A DNA stretch of 40,411 nt, from contig DATBAK010000075.1 in the NCBI GenBank assembly GCA_036271555.1, positions 1 to 40,411 of the forward strand, in the 5' to 3' direction. This stretch comes from Acidimicrobiia bacterium. Lineage in GTDB: Bacteria; Actinomycetota; Acidimicrobiia; IMCC26256; PALSA-610. The notes under the pieces are model-generated. The model ran no database searches, was not told the DNA's origin, and worked only from the letters and a program-made list of their open reading frames with translations. Positions 11,005 to 21,973 of this stretch are shown in pieces (positions within the stretch are counted from its first letter, which is position 1; each line of letters begins with the position of its first letter). The position numbers were made by a program, and so were the translations under genes.

Positions 11005-12455
11005 GCGCGCGTGTCGTTGTCGTCGGGCTCGGACCCGCCGGCGCCGACCTCGTGCTCCCTGCCGCGCGCACTGCGCTCGAACGCGCCGGTCGCCGGTACG
11101 CGCGCACGCTGCGCCACCCCGCCGCGCAGGAGCTGATCGCGGCCGGGATCGCGATGACCGGCTTCGACTCGGAGTACGACGTGGGCCGCGATCTCGACGC
11201 GGTGTACGCCGCGATCGTCGACGCGTTGCTCACCGCGGCGCGCGACCACGGTGAGGTGGTCTACGCGGTGCCGGGCAGCGCGACGGTCGCCGAGCACACG
11301 GTGGTGCGACTGCACGAGCGTGCGCCGGCCGCAGGCGTCGACGTCGAGATCGTGCCCGGTCTGTCGTTCGCCGACCTCGCGTGGGCGCGGCTCGGCATCG
11401 ACTCGTTGCGCGGCGGCCACGTCGTCGACGCGCATTCGTTTGCGACCTCGGCGGCCGGCCACTCCGGCCCGCTGGTGATCGCGCAGTGCGACAGCCGGCT
11501 CGTGCTGTCCGAGGTCAAGCTCGGGCTGCTCGAGGCGCTTCCGCCGGAGACGCCGGTGACCGTGCTCGCGCGGTTGGGTCTGCCCGACGAGTCGGTGCAC
11601 ACCGTCGCGCTCGAAGACCTCGACCGCGTCGTCGAGCCCGACCACCTCACGTCGGTCTTCGTCGACACCGGCGAGCTGGCGGTCGCCGGGGAGTTCGCCG
11701 CGCTCGTCGCCTTGACCGAGCGGTTGCGCGGCCCGGGCGGCTGTCCCTGGGACGCGGAGCAGACCCACCATTCGCTCGAGCGTCATCTCCTCGAAGAGGC
11801 CTACGAGGTCGCGGAGGCGATCGACGAGCTGCCGGTCGACGCGCCCGGCGGTGACGAGCCGATTGCCGCGGGTGCGTACGACAACCTCGAGGACGAGCTC
11901 GGCGACCTGCTCTTCCAGGTCGTGATCCACTCGGTGCTCGCGCGCGAGGCGGGCGCGTTCACGATCGCCGACGTCGCGCGCGGCATCCACACGAAGCTCG
12001 TGCGCCGGCATCCGCACGTGTTCGGTGAGGTCACGGTCGAGGGCAGCGGCGACGTCGTGCGGAACTGGGAGCAGATCAAGCGCGACGAGAAGGGGAGCGA
12101 CTCGCTCGTCGCGGGCGTGACGATGAGCCTGCCGGCGCTGCTGCTCACACCGAAGCTGTTTCGCAAGGCCACGTCGATCGGACTCGATCCCGCGGCGGAT
12201 GCCGCGGCGCGCGCGGCGAGCGCGCTGGCCTCGCTCGAGCGCGGCGCCGACGCGCTCGGCGAGCTGCTCGGCGCGGTCGTTGCGTTGGCCTGGGCGCGCG
12301 GACTCGACCCCGAGGCCGCGCTGCGCGCCTGGGCGCGCGAGTACCGCGACCGGTTCGCGGCGATGGAACGCCAGGCTGCGGCCGACGGCGTCGAGCTCGT
12401 CTCGGCTCCGGCCGACGTGGTCGCCGCCGCGTGGGACCGCGCCGCCGGCGCCTGA
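11001..12455 (+). CDS. mazG: Tetrapyrrole (SAM-dependent) methylase–MazG NTP pyrophosphohydrolase fusion
   Basis: The 484-residue protein has two parts. Residues 1 to about 225 form a tetrapyrrole-methylase-like domain: VVVVGLGPAGADLVLP at the start, YAVPGSATVAEHTV and IVPGLSF in the middle. From about 235 the MazG domain begins with LRGPGGCPWDAEQTH, followed by HLLEEAYEVAEAID and ELGDLLFQVVIH, which supply the acidic metal ligands. MazG proteins hydrolyse (d)NTPs, including damaged ones, to monophosphates. The same fusion is known in Bacillus YabN; what the methylase half does there is unclear. Translation starts at a GTG overlapping the upstream stop (GTGA). The position next to mfd is conserved in actinobacteria. 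Confidence 0.93.
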   Translation: MSARVVVVGLGPAGADLVLPAARTALERAGRRYARTLRHPAAQELIAAGIAMTGFDSEYDVGRDLDAVYAAIVDALLTAARDHGEVVYAVPGSATVAEHTVVRLHERAPAAGVDVEIVPGLSFADLAWARLGIDSLRGGHVVDAHSFATSAAGHSGPLVIAQCDSRLVLSEVKLGLLEALPPETPVTVLARLGLPDESVHTVALEDLDRVVEPDHLTSVFVDTGELAVAGEFAALVALTERLRGPGGCPWDAEQTHHSLERHLLEEAYEVAEAIDELPVDAPGGDEPIAAGAYDNLEDELGDLLFQVVIHSVLAREAGAFTIADVARGIHTKLVRRHPHVFGEVTVEGSGDVVRNWEQIKRDEKGSDSLVAGVTMSLPALLLTPKLFRKATSIGLDPAADAAARAASALASLERGADALGELLGAVVALAWARGLDPEAALRAWAREYRDRFAAMERQAAADGVELVSAPADVVAAAWDRAAGA

Positions 12456-12492
12456 GGCGATTTGCGCGGTGGTGCTGGGTTCGCAGCCGCGC

Positions 12493-12960
12493 TCACGTGC
12501 GTCGACGGCGGCGATCGGTGAGCCGGGCCGCCCGGTCAGGACGAAGCTTCGTCACTCCACGGCGGGGTTCGTCCCAGCGGTTGAAGAAGGTCGTCTCGGC
12601 GGTCGGCTTGCGGGCGGTCGGTCCGAAGTTGCCCTCGGGGTAGCCGAGTGGGATGCAGAAGTGGAAGCGGGCGTCGCCGGGGATGTCGAACATCTCGCGG
12701 AAGCGATCCATGACCGACGGGTGCAGGGTCGTGGGTACCGAGCCGATCCCGATCGCGCGCGCCGCGAGCATCAGGTTCTGTACGGCCGGTATGACCGAGT
12801 CGGCCGGTCCGTCACGCAACGCCAACGCGAGCACGATGCAGGGCACGTCGCCCACCGTGTCGGCCAGCGCGGCCGCGGGATGGAAGCGCCTCGGGAGATC
12901 GTCGCACTGGTCGAAACCTTCGTCGTGGCGCGTCGCCCACCAGGCTGAGTCTTCCGCAAT
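12493..12960 (-). pseudogene. Nitroreductase-family remnant lacking its N-terminus
   Basis: On the minus strand the frame from 12960 reads a nitroreductase C-terminal half: LADTVGDVPCIVLALAL, AVQNLMLAARAIGIGS, DIPGDARFHFCIPLGYPEG and NFGPTARKP. This is the FMN-fold end of the family, which is normally about 200 residues. Upstream the frame meets an in-frame TGA at 13006-13008, which is the stop codon of the neighbouring reductase in the same frame. The only in-frame GTG/ATG/TTG start before the conserved block is a GTG at 12855, inside the fold. The N-terminal ~60-80 residues with the FMN-phosphate-binding Arg/Ser are therefore absent. A truncated relic is more likely than a working 120-residue enzyme. 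Confidence 0.7.
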
Positions 12961-13005
12961 CCCCGGCCGTCGTCGGTTCCGATTCGAGCGGCGGTCCCGC
13001 CGGCG

Positions 13006-13677
13006 TCACCGCCGCCAGAAGAGCAGGTGCGTCACGCCGCTGGGGCTGGGCACGGACTCGAGGTGGAACCGGTCGAGCAGGTCCTCGTGGGAGGTCCAGA
13101 GTCGTTCCCCCCGGCCGATCTCGACCGGCGCGACGGCGACATGCAGGGTGTCGATGAGGTCCGCCTCGAGGAACTGGCGAACCGTCGCGACGCCACCGCC
13201 AATCCGGACGTCCTTGCCTTCGGCCGCGTCCTTGGCCTGCCGCGACGCCTCCGCGGGCGTCGCGTCGAGGAAGTGGAACGTGGTGTCGGCCAGCGTGAAG
13301 CTGGGTCGGTGATGGTGGGTCAGGACGAACACGGGCGTGTGGAACGGCGGAGCGTCTCCCCACCACCCCTCCCATTCGAGGTTCTCCCACGGGCCCCGCT
13401 GCGGCCCGAACTTGTTGCGGCCCATGATCTCGGCACCGATGTTCTCGGCGAAGTCGCGAGTGAAGTAGTCGTCGAGCCCACGGGATCCGCCGGGCTCCGT
13501 GCGGCCCGCCCAGCTCGCGGTGGCGGCCGCCCACGAGACCAGGTCGGCCGGGAGGTGGGCGGCGGCGCCACCTCGGCGTTCTGCATGTCCGAAGGGTGCC
13601 TCGAGGCTCTGGCCCTCGCCCGCGCCGAATCCGTCGATCGACACGAGGAAGTTCTGCACTCGCAGGAGCTGGGACAT
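13006..13677 (-). CDS. Dihydrofolate reductase-fold protein (RibD C-terminal family)
   Basis: The protein has 223 residues. It opens with LLRVQNFLVSIDGFGAGE, the RibD_C/DHFR first-strand pattern, and has GAEIMGRNKFGP in the middle. Near the C-terminus it has IGGGVATVRQFLEADLIDTL and HVAVAPVEIGRGERLW. These match the stand-alone NADPH-dependent reductases often annotated 'dihydrofolate reductase family', whose substrates are mostly unknown; it is not FolA. The ATG at 13675-13677 has a near-perfect AGGAGG ribosome-binding site eight bases upstream, which fixes the start against a 44-codon open extension. It is divergent from the amidohydrolase gene across 176 bases in which I see no convincing promoter. 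Confidence 0.85.
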   Translation of the reverse strand: MSQLLRVQNFLVSIDGFGAGEGQSLEAPFGHAERRGGAAAHLPADLVSWAAATASWAGRTEPGGSRGLDDYFTRDFAENIGAEIMGRNKFGPQRGPWENLEWEGWWGDAPPFHTPVFVLTHHHRPSFTLADTTFHFLDATPAEASRQAKDAAEGKDVRIGGGVATVRQFLEADLIDTLHVAVAPVEIGRGERLWTSHEDLLDRFHLESVPSPSGVTHLLFWRR

Positions 13678-13853
13678 TCGTCGATCCTCCTCGGTGTGTG
13701 GATGTGGCGGCGAAGCCCGTGCAGGGGTGCGCACGAACGCCGGAGTATTGCTCCGGCCCGCGGCGCACAGATTGCTCGCGCTGCGGCTGCTCTGCACACT
13801 GGTTCGCACCGACCCGTTGTGAACGAATCGCGGCGGGAAGCCGTGGATCGGGT

Positions 13854-17238
<3,385 letters not shown>

Positions 17239-17248
17239 TCGCTTTCTC

Positions 17249-17285
17249 GCAACCGGTTTGCCCGCACCGGGCGCTTACCGGTTGC
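17249..17285 (+). promoter_or_regulatory. Nested hairpin abutting the DUF501 start codon
   Basis: GCAACCGGT (17249-17257) and ACCGGTTGC (17277-17285) form a perfect 9-base outer stem. Inside, GCCCG-CAC-CGGGC (17260-17272) forms a second stem. It fills the only gap in the eno–ppx operon, and its last base is next to the ATG at 17286, so it would hide any ribosome-binding site there. It could be a weak terminator, an RNA-processing site or a translational control element. Confidence 0.55.
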
Positions 17286-17750
17286 ATGGGGCCGATGCCG
17301 ACGGCCGCTGAGATCGCCCGCCTCTCCGAGCTGCTCGGACGCGCGCCGCAGGCCGACTTCGAGATCGTCGCCACGACCGCCGACGGCGAGCCGGCGGTCA
17401 TCCGCAACGCACCTCTGCTCGACGACGGCACTCCGATGCCGACCCGGTACTGGCTCGTCGACCGCGATCTCGTGCGCCGCGTGTCGCGCATCGAGGCCGA
17501 CGGCGGGGTGCGCGCCGCGGAAGCCGAGATCCCGGCCGACGCGATCCGGCGCGCGCACGACGCGTACGCGGCCGAGCGCGACACCGCGCTGCCGGTCGAA
17601 CACCGCGGGCCGCGTCCGCACGGTGGGGTCGGCGGGACGCGCGTCGGCGTGAAGTGTCTGCACGCGCACTACGCGCACCACCTCGCGGGCGGGGAGGATC
17701 CGGTCGGCAGATGGGTCGCGCGGCGGCTCGCATCGGAGGGCTCGTCATGA
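17286..17750 (+). CDS. DUF501 family protein
   Basis: A 154-residue soluble protein of the DUF501 family, always found in actinobacteria between ftsB and ppx but without a known function. Landmarks are IARLSELLGRAP near the N-terminus, VIRNAPLLDDGTPMPTRYWL in the middle and GVKCLHAHYAHHLAGGEDPVG near the C-terminus. The last segment holds one Cys and four His in a short stretch, so metal binding is possible. There is a second ATG at 17295. Neither start has a free Shine-Dalgarno because a hairpin ends at 17285. The TGA overlaps the ppx ATG (ATGA). Confidence 0.9.
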   Translation: MGPMPTAAEIARLSELLGRAPQADFEIVATTADGEPAVIRNAPLLDDGTPMPTRYWLVDRDLVRRVSRIEADGGVRAAEAEIPADAIRRAHDAYAAERDTALPVEHRGPRPHGGVGGTRVGVKCLHAHYAHHLAGGEDPVGRWVARRLASEGSS

Positions 17751-18673
17751 CCCGCGTCGCCGCCGTCGACATCGGAACCAACTCGACGCGTCTGCTCGTC
17801 GCCGACGTCGACGGACGCGGCGCCGATGCGACGCTCGAACCGGTGCAGCGCGAGATGCGCATCACGCGACTCGGTCAGGGCGTCGACGCCGATCGCACCT
17901 TGCGACCCGACGCGATCGAGCGCACGGTCGCGGTGCTCCGCGAGTACGGCGAGATCATCGAGCGGCTCGGCGCCGAGCGGGTGCGCGCCACGGCCACCAG
18001 CGCGTCGCGCGACGCGCGCAACCGCGACGACTTCTTCGACCCCGCGACCGACGCGCTGCGCGGGACGCGTCCGGAGTTGCTGGCGGGTGAGGACGAGGCC
18101 GCGCTGTCGTTCCTCGGTGCGACCGCCGGGCTGCAGGAGCCCGCGCCGTTCCTCGTGATCGACGTCGGTGGCGGCTCGACCGAGTTCGTGCTCGGCACCG
18201 ACAAGCCCGAGGGCCTCATCTCCATCGACATCGGTTGCGTCCGGCTGACCGAGCAGTACCTGCACGGTGATCCGCCGGAGCCGGAGGAGCTGAGCAACGC
18301 GGTGTCGGCGGTGCGCGACCACCTCTCCGACGTCGAGCGCGAGATCCCTTCGGTTGCGAGCGCGGCGACGGTCGTCGGCCTTGCGGGCACGGTCACGACG
18401 CTCGCCGCGATCGAGCTCGGCCTCACGACGTACGACCCGAAGTTCACGCATCATTTCCGTTTGACGCGCGCCGCGGCCGAGGACGTGTTCCGCACGCTCG
18501 CGACCGAGCCGATCGCGCGGCGCCGCCACAATCCCGGGCTCGATCCGGGACGCGTCGACGTCATCGTCGGCGGCGCGATCATCGTCGTGTCGATTCTCCG
18601 GCACTTCGAGTTCGCCGAGATGCTCGTGTCGGAGACCGACATCCTCGATGGCCTCGCGCGCAGCCTCGGCTGA
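17747..18673 (+). CDS. ppx: Exopolyphosphatase / pppGpp phosphohydrolase (Ppx/GppA family)
   Basis: The 308-residue protein is the short actinobacterial Ppx/GppA form without the C-terminal HD domain. ASKHA-fold landmarks are the phosphate-1 loop VDIGTNSTRLLVADV at residues 6-20, ATSASRDARN and the phosphate-2 loop IDVGGGSTEFVLG; GLAGTVTTLAAI lies further on. The family hydrolyses polyphosphate and/or pppGpp; the short forms often act on short-chain polyphosphate. The start overlaps the DUF501 stop. The gene ends exactly where the convergent anti-sigma gene ends, with no bases between them. Confidence 0.93.
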   Translation: MTRVAAVDIGTNSTRLLVADVDGRGADATLEPVQREMRITRLGQGVDADRTLRPDAIERTVAVLREYGEIIERLGAERVRATATSASRDARNRDDFFDPATDALRGTRPELLAGEDEAALSFLGATAGLQEPAPFLVIDVGGGSTEFVLGTDKPEGLISIDIGCVRLTEQYLHGDPPEPEELSNAVSAVRDHLSDVEREIPSVASAATVVGLAGTVTTLAAIELGLTTYDPKFTHHFRLTRAAAEDVFRTLATEPIARRRHNPGLDPGRVDVIVGGAIIVVSILRHFEFAEMLVSETDILDGLARSLG

Positions 18674-19735
18674 CTACTTCGCCGATCGAATCGAGCCGGC
18701 GATGCCCCGCGCGATCGCGGGGTCGAGCCCGAGGCCGATCCTCACGTCGACCACCTTGCTGCCGCGTGCGATGAGGTAGCTGACCGCCGGAACGAACGGA
18801 CCCGTCACCGGCGCGCGTTCGAGCGTGAGCCCGTTGTGATGGAGCGCGCTCGCGGCGAGACGCCGGGTGACCTCGAGGTTCTGGTCGAACGTGGTCATCA
18901 ACAACGATGCAACCGGCGGAGCCGTCGGCTTTCGAACCAGACATGCGCCTTCACCGATGCTGACGTCGGCTGTGCCCAGCGCGACCGTGTTCGGGAGCGG
19001 ACCGCAGGCATCGGGTGTGACCGTCTTCCACGACTTCGGCACGCGCACCGAGATCCCGGCGTACGTGATCGTCCGCCACGATCGCGGCGCCGGGCCGAAT
19101 GGCTGCTGCAGGACGCGCGCGTCGGTCGAGTACGTGAGCGTCTGCAGGATCGGCGGCGTGGCGACGTTGCCCAGATCGATGCGCACCTTCAACCTGGGCA
19201 CGTCGACGATCGCGCCGCAATGCGCCTGCGGCGGGCAATTGGGCGACCACTCCGCGTACCGAATGCCGTTGACCGTCCCGTTGAGTTGCGCGTGCGCGTT
19301 GCTCGGCAACGGAAGGATGGTCACGCTCGGCCCGCGGGCACCGGCGCCGCAGCCGAGTCCGTTCGTCTCCGGGTCGATCATGACGAGGGTCTTGGCTTGC
19401 GGGCATCCCTCGGTGACGGACCAACTCGGTGGGATCGAGATGCGAGCGAGGCCGTAGTCGTAGGTCTGCCAGCCCGCGGGGATGTGTACGCCCGTCGTCG
19501 TGGTCGGCGACGACTGCGCGGGCGGCACCGACGAATCGTCGCCGCCGCGCACGAACGCGACCGCGCCGGCGACCAGCGCGACGACGACCGCGCCCGCGAG
19601 GAAGCCCTGCACCCGGTGACGGCGACGGTCGCGCTTCCGATACTCACGCGCGCGCCCCTCGATCTGCTCGACCGGCTCGCGCCGTCGCGCGCTCTCGTCG
19701 ATCAGCGGACCGAAGAGCTCCTCGAGATCAGTCAT
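18674..19735 (-). CDS. Membrane-anchored protein, candidate anti-sigma factor
   Basis: The 353-residue protein has about 40 charged cytoplasmic residues, one transmembrane segment at roughly 43-62 (FLAGAVVVALVAGAVAFV) and a large extracytoplasmic part. That part begins with a Ser/Thr/Pro linker, is rich in Trp and contains several Cys residues. The start lies inside the end of the ECF sigma gene (8-base overlap), with AGGAGG just before the ATG. This arrangement is typical of sigma/anti-sigma pairs. The short N-terminal segment would be the sigma-binding part. It lacks the HxxxCxxC zinc motif of ZAS anti-sigma factors, so the role is inferred from position and topology only. The exported domain matches no family I recognise. 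Confidence 0.65.
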   Translation of the reverse strand: MTDLEELFGPLIDESARRREPVEQIEGRAREYRKRDRRRHRVQGFLAGAVVVALVAGAVAFVRGGDDSSVPPAQSSPTTTTGVHIPAGWQTYDYGLARISIPPSWSVTEGCPQAKTLVMIDPETNGLGCGAGARGPSVTILPLPSNAHAQLNGTVNGIRYAEWSPNCPPQAHCGAIVDVPRLKVRIDLGNVATPPILQTLTYSTDARVLQQPFGPAPRSWRTITYAGISVRVPKSWKTVTPDACGPLPNTVALGTADVSIGEGACLVRKPTAPPVASLLMTTFDQNLEVTRRLAASALHHNGLTLERAPVTGPFVPAVSYLIARGSKVVDVRIGLGLDPAIARGIAGSIRSAK

Positions 19736-20240
19736 GCGCGGCCTCCTCGCTGACGCCGAGCTTCTCTGCGAGCGCGTGCCGCGCCTTGGCGAGCGTCGAC
19801 GCGGCAGTGCCGTCGGACGTGCCCATCGCCCGCGCGACCTCGTGCTGGCTGAACCCCAGCACGTACCGCAGCGCGACCGCCTCGCGCTGGCGCGGCGGCA
19901 GTGCGTCGACCGCGGCCCAGAGCTCGGGCTCGGACTCGTGGGGCGCCGGCGCGTCGACCTCGTGCGCGCTGAGCCGTCGCAATAAGCGACGTTCGGTGCC
20001 CGCGCGTCGGCCGCCCCGTCGCGCGACGTTCATCGCGACCGTGTACACCCACGCCTCCGGTCGTTCCATCACCGCGACCCGTTCCCACCGCGCGAACGCG
20101 CGCGTGAACGCTTCCGACACCGCGTCGCCCGCGAGCTGCGAATCGCGCGTCGCGACGCGCACCCCGGCGAGGATGCGACCGTGGCACGCCGCGTACCACG
20201 ACGCGAAGTCCCTCGGGACGAGATCGCCGGGTTCTCCCAC
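19728..20240 (-). CDS. ECF-type RNA polymerase sigma factor
   Basis: The 170-residue protein has a sigma-70 region 2 (AVSEAFTRAFARWERV, then PEAWVYTVAMNVARRGGRR). Region 4 reads ALPPRQREAVALRYVLG followed by FSQHEVARAMGTSDGTAAST, a canonical helix-turn-helix. Length and lack of regions 1 and 3 place it in the ECF group, near SigE-like actinobacterial types. It starts at a GTG with GGTGA upstream. The gene downstream overlaps it and encodes a membrane protein, so it is probably released by an envelope signal. The 116-base divergent gap to the thiolase gene contains copy 2 of the nested palindrome. Confidence 0.9.
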   Translation of the reverse strand: MGEPGDLVPRDFASWYAACHGRILAGVRVATRDSQLAGDAVSEAFTRAFARWERVAVMERPEAWVYTVAMNVARRGGRRAGTERRLLRRLSAHEVDAPAPHESEPELWAAVDALPPRQREAVALRYVLGFSQHEVARAMGTSDGTAASTLAKARHALAEKLGVSEEAAHD

Positions 20241-20276
20241 GTCACCAGTAAGTCACACCGCGGCCCGGTTGTTGCC

Positions 20277-20322
20277 CGTGGTACTGCGTTGCCGGCGTAT
20301 GCCGCGATTTCGCAGTACCACG
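20277..20322. repeat. Dispersed nested palindrome, copy 2
   Basis: CGTGGTACTGCG (20277-20288) and CGCAGTACCACG (20311-20322) are perfect 12-base inverted arms, with an inner CGGC-GTAT-GCCG stem. It shares GTGGTACTGCGTT, CCGGCGTAT and CGCAGTACCAC with the copy at 4981-5024. It sits between the divergent sigma-factor and thiolase genes, upstream of the thiolase -10 box. Confidence 0.8.
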
Positions 20323-20343
20323 GAGCGGGGGGAAGCGCCGCTG

Positions 20344-20349
20344 TAGCGT
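20344..20349 (+). promoter_or_regulatory. -10 box of a leaderless thiolase transcript
   Basis: TAGCGT ends 7 bases before the ATG at 20357. This spacing would place the first transcribed base at or next to the start codon. No Shine-Dalgarno sequence is present. Confidence 0.45.
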
Positions 20350-20356
20350 CCGGCAC

Positions 20357-21541
20357 ATGGGGCGCGCGGCGGTCGCGGGGATCGGCCAGACCCGGTACGC
20401 GAAGGACATGGGCCGCAGCGAGCTCGACCTCGCGACCGAGGCGATCGCGAGCGCGTGCGCCGACGCGGGCCTGCCCACGAGCGCGATCGACGGCTTCGTG
20501 AGCTACCACGTCGAGCAGGTCGCCGAGGTCGATCTCGTCACGACGCTCGGGATCCCCGAGCTGCGGTTCATGGCCCGCACGCCGTCGGGTGGCGGCGGCG
20601 CGGCGTCGATCCTCGGACTCGCCGCGCTCGCGGTCGAGCACGGCACCGCCGAGTGCGTCGTCGTGTTCCGCGCCCGCAACCGCTCGAAGGCCGCGTCGTA
20701 CGGCAGTGATCCGAACCAGGGCGGTCGACCGTGGGCGAAGGCCGGCACTCGCCTGCGCGACTTCCGCCAGTGGCAGCACCCGTTCGGTGTCGCCGCGCCG
20801 GCGCACGAGTTCGCGTTGATCGCGCAGCGGCACATGCACGTGTACGGCACACGTGCCGAGCACTTCGGCATGCAGGCGATCGCGCAGCGGTTCCACGCGA
20901 GCCGCAATCCCGACGCGATCATGCGCAAGGAAGTGACGCTCGACGACTGGGCCGCGTCGCGACCGATCGCCGAACCGATCCGGCTCTTCGACTGCTCGCT
21001 CGAGAACGACGGCGCGACCGCGGTGCTCGTGACGAAGCTCGACCACGCTCGCGATCTCCGACAAGCGCCGGTGCGGGTGCTCGCGCAGGTGCAGTACGGC
21101 GCGCCGATCCACACCGAGCTCGCCGACTTCTTCGCGACGACGGCCGCGTTCGGCGAACGCGATTCGGGCGCGGTCGCGGCGTCGAAGCGGCTGTTCGATC
21201 GGGCCGGGATCACGCCCGAAGACGTCGACGTCGCGATGATCGTCGAGCCGTTCACGCCCGCGGTGTTGCTCGCGCTCGAGCAGTACGGATTCTGCGCGCG
21301 TGGCGAGAGCGGTCCGTTCGTCGAGCGCGGCGCGACGCGCTGGCCCGGCGGCGCGCTGCCGGTGAACACGCACGGCGGCTCGAACGGCGAGGCGTTCATC
21401 CACGGCGTGAACCACCTGCCCGAAGCGGTGCGCCAGCTGCGCGGCACCGCGTGCAATCAGGTCGACGGCGCGGAGATCGCGTTCGTGTGCGGCGCGATCA
21501 GCGACCCGTCGGGCGCGGTGCTGCTCGGAGCCGATCGGTGA
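20357..21541 (+). CDS. Thiolase-fold lipid-transfer protein (SCP-x/Ltp2-like aldolase subunit)
   Basis: The 394-residue protein has a thiolase fold: AAVAGIGQTRYAKDMGRS at the start, ARTPSGGGGAASILGLAALA in the middle and NTHGGSNGEAFIHGVNH near the end. At the nucleophile position there is no Cys (GGGGAAS), so it should not catalyse classical thiolysis. Members lacking this Cys, such as Ltp2, form a complex with a DUF35 protein and cleave branched beta-hydroxyacyl-CoAs by retro-aldol reaction in steroid side-chain breakdown. The very next gene here is a DUF35 protein, overlapping by 4 bases. A sterol or branched-acyl substrate is inference; no other steroid genes are in the window. The start is leaderless. 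Confidence 0.87.
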   Translation: MGRAAVAGIGQTRYAKDMGRSELDLATEAIASACADAGLPTSAIDGFVSYHVEQVAEVDLVTTLGIPELRFMARTPSGGGGAASILGLAALAVEHGTAECVVVFRARNRSKAASYGSDPNQGGRPWAKAGTRLRDFRQWQHPFGVAAPAHEFALIAQRHMHVYGTRAEHFGMQAIAQRFHASRNPDAIMRKEVTLDDWAASRPIAEPIRLFDCSLENDGATAVLVTKLDHARDLRQAPVRVLAQVQYGAPIHTELADFFATTAAFGERDSGAVAASKRLFDRAGITPEDVDVAMIVEPFTPAVLLALEQYGFCARGESGPFVERGATRWPGGALPVNTHGGSNGEAFIHGVNHLPEAVRQLRGTACNQVDGAEIAFVCGAISDPSGAVLLGADR

Positions 21542-21963
21542 GCGATTCGGCGTCGGCGCCGCCGGCGTACCCGCGGCCCGACCCGCAGACCGAGCGCGAC
21601 GCGGCGTTCTGGGAGGGCGTCGAACACGGCGAGCTCCGTATCCAGCGCTGCACCGCGTGCGGCACGTTCCGCCATCCGCCGCGTCCGGTGTGCGCGGCCT
21701 GCGGCTCGCGCGACGCGGAGCCGGCAAAGGTCGCGGGTACGGGCGAGGTGTGGTCGTTCACCGTCGTGCATCCGCCGACGCTGCCCGCGTTCGCGGAGCG
21801 CACGCCCTACGCGGCCGTCGTCGTGCGCCTCGACGAAGGCGCGTTCCTCGTGAGCAATCTCGTCGACTGCGCCAACGACGAGGTCGCGGTCGGGATGCGC
21901 GTCGAGCTCGCGATCACCGAGGTCGAGCCGGGCTTGAAGCTGCCGTTGTTCCGCCCCGCGTAG
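21538..21963 (+). CDS. DUF35 zinc-ribbon/OB-fold protein, partner of the thiolase-fold protein
   Basis: The 141-residue protein has an N-terminal helix (AAFWEGVEHGEL) and a four-Cys zinc ribbon (CTACGTFRHPPRPVCAACGS at about residues 38-57). An OB-fold follows (GTGEVWSFTVVHPPTLPAF, then AVVVRLDEGAFLVSNLV). Such proteins bind thiolase-fold partners as acyl-CoA-binding subunits. The GTG start overlaps the thiolase stop (GTGA), which supports a stoichiometric complex. Its TAG stop is also the beginning of the -10-like box of the next gene. Confidence 0.9.
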   Translation: MSDSASAPPAYPRPDPQTERDAAFWEGVEHGELRIQRCTACGTFRHPPRPVCAACGSRDAEPAKVAGTGEVWSFTVVHPPTLPAFAERTPYAAVVVRLDEGAFLVSNLVDCANDEVAVGMRVELAITEVEPGLKLPLFRPA

Positions 21964-21966
21964 TCT
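21961..21966 (+). promoter_or_regulatory. -10 box of a leaderless aminotransferase transcript
   Basis: TAGTCT begins with the DUF35 stop codon and ends 7 bases before the ATG at 21974. There is no Shine-Dalgarno sequence. Confidence 0.4.
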
Positions 21967-21973
21967 CCGATCC

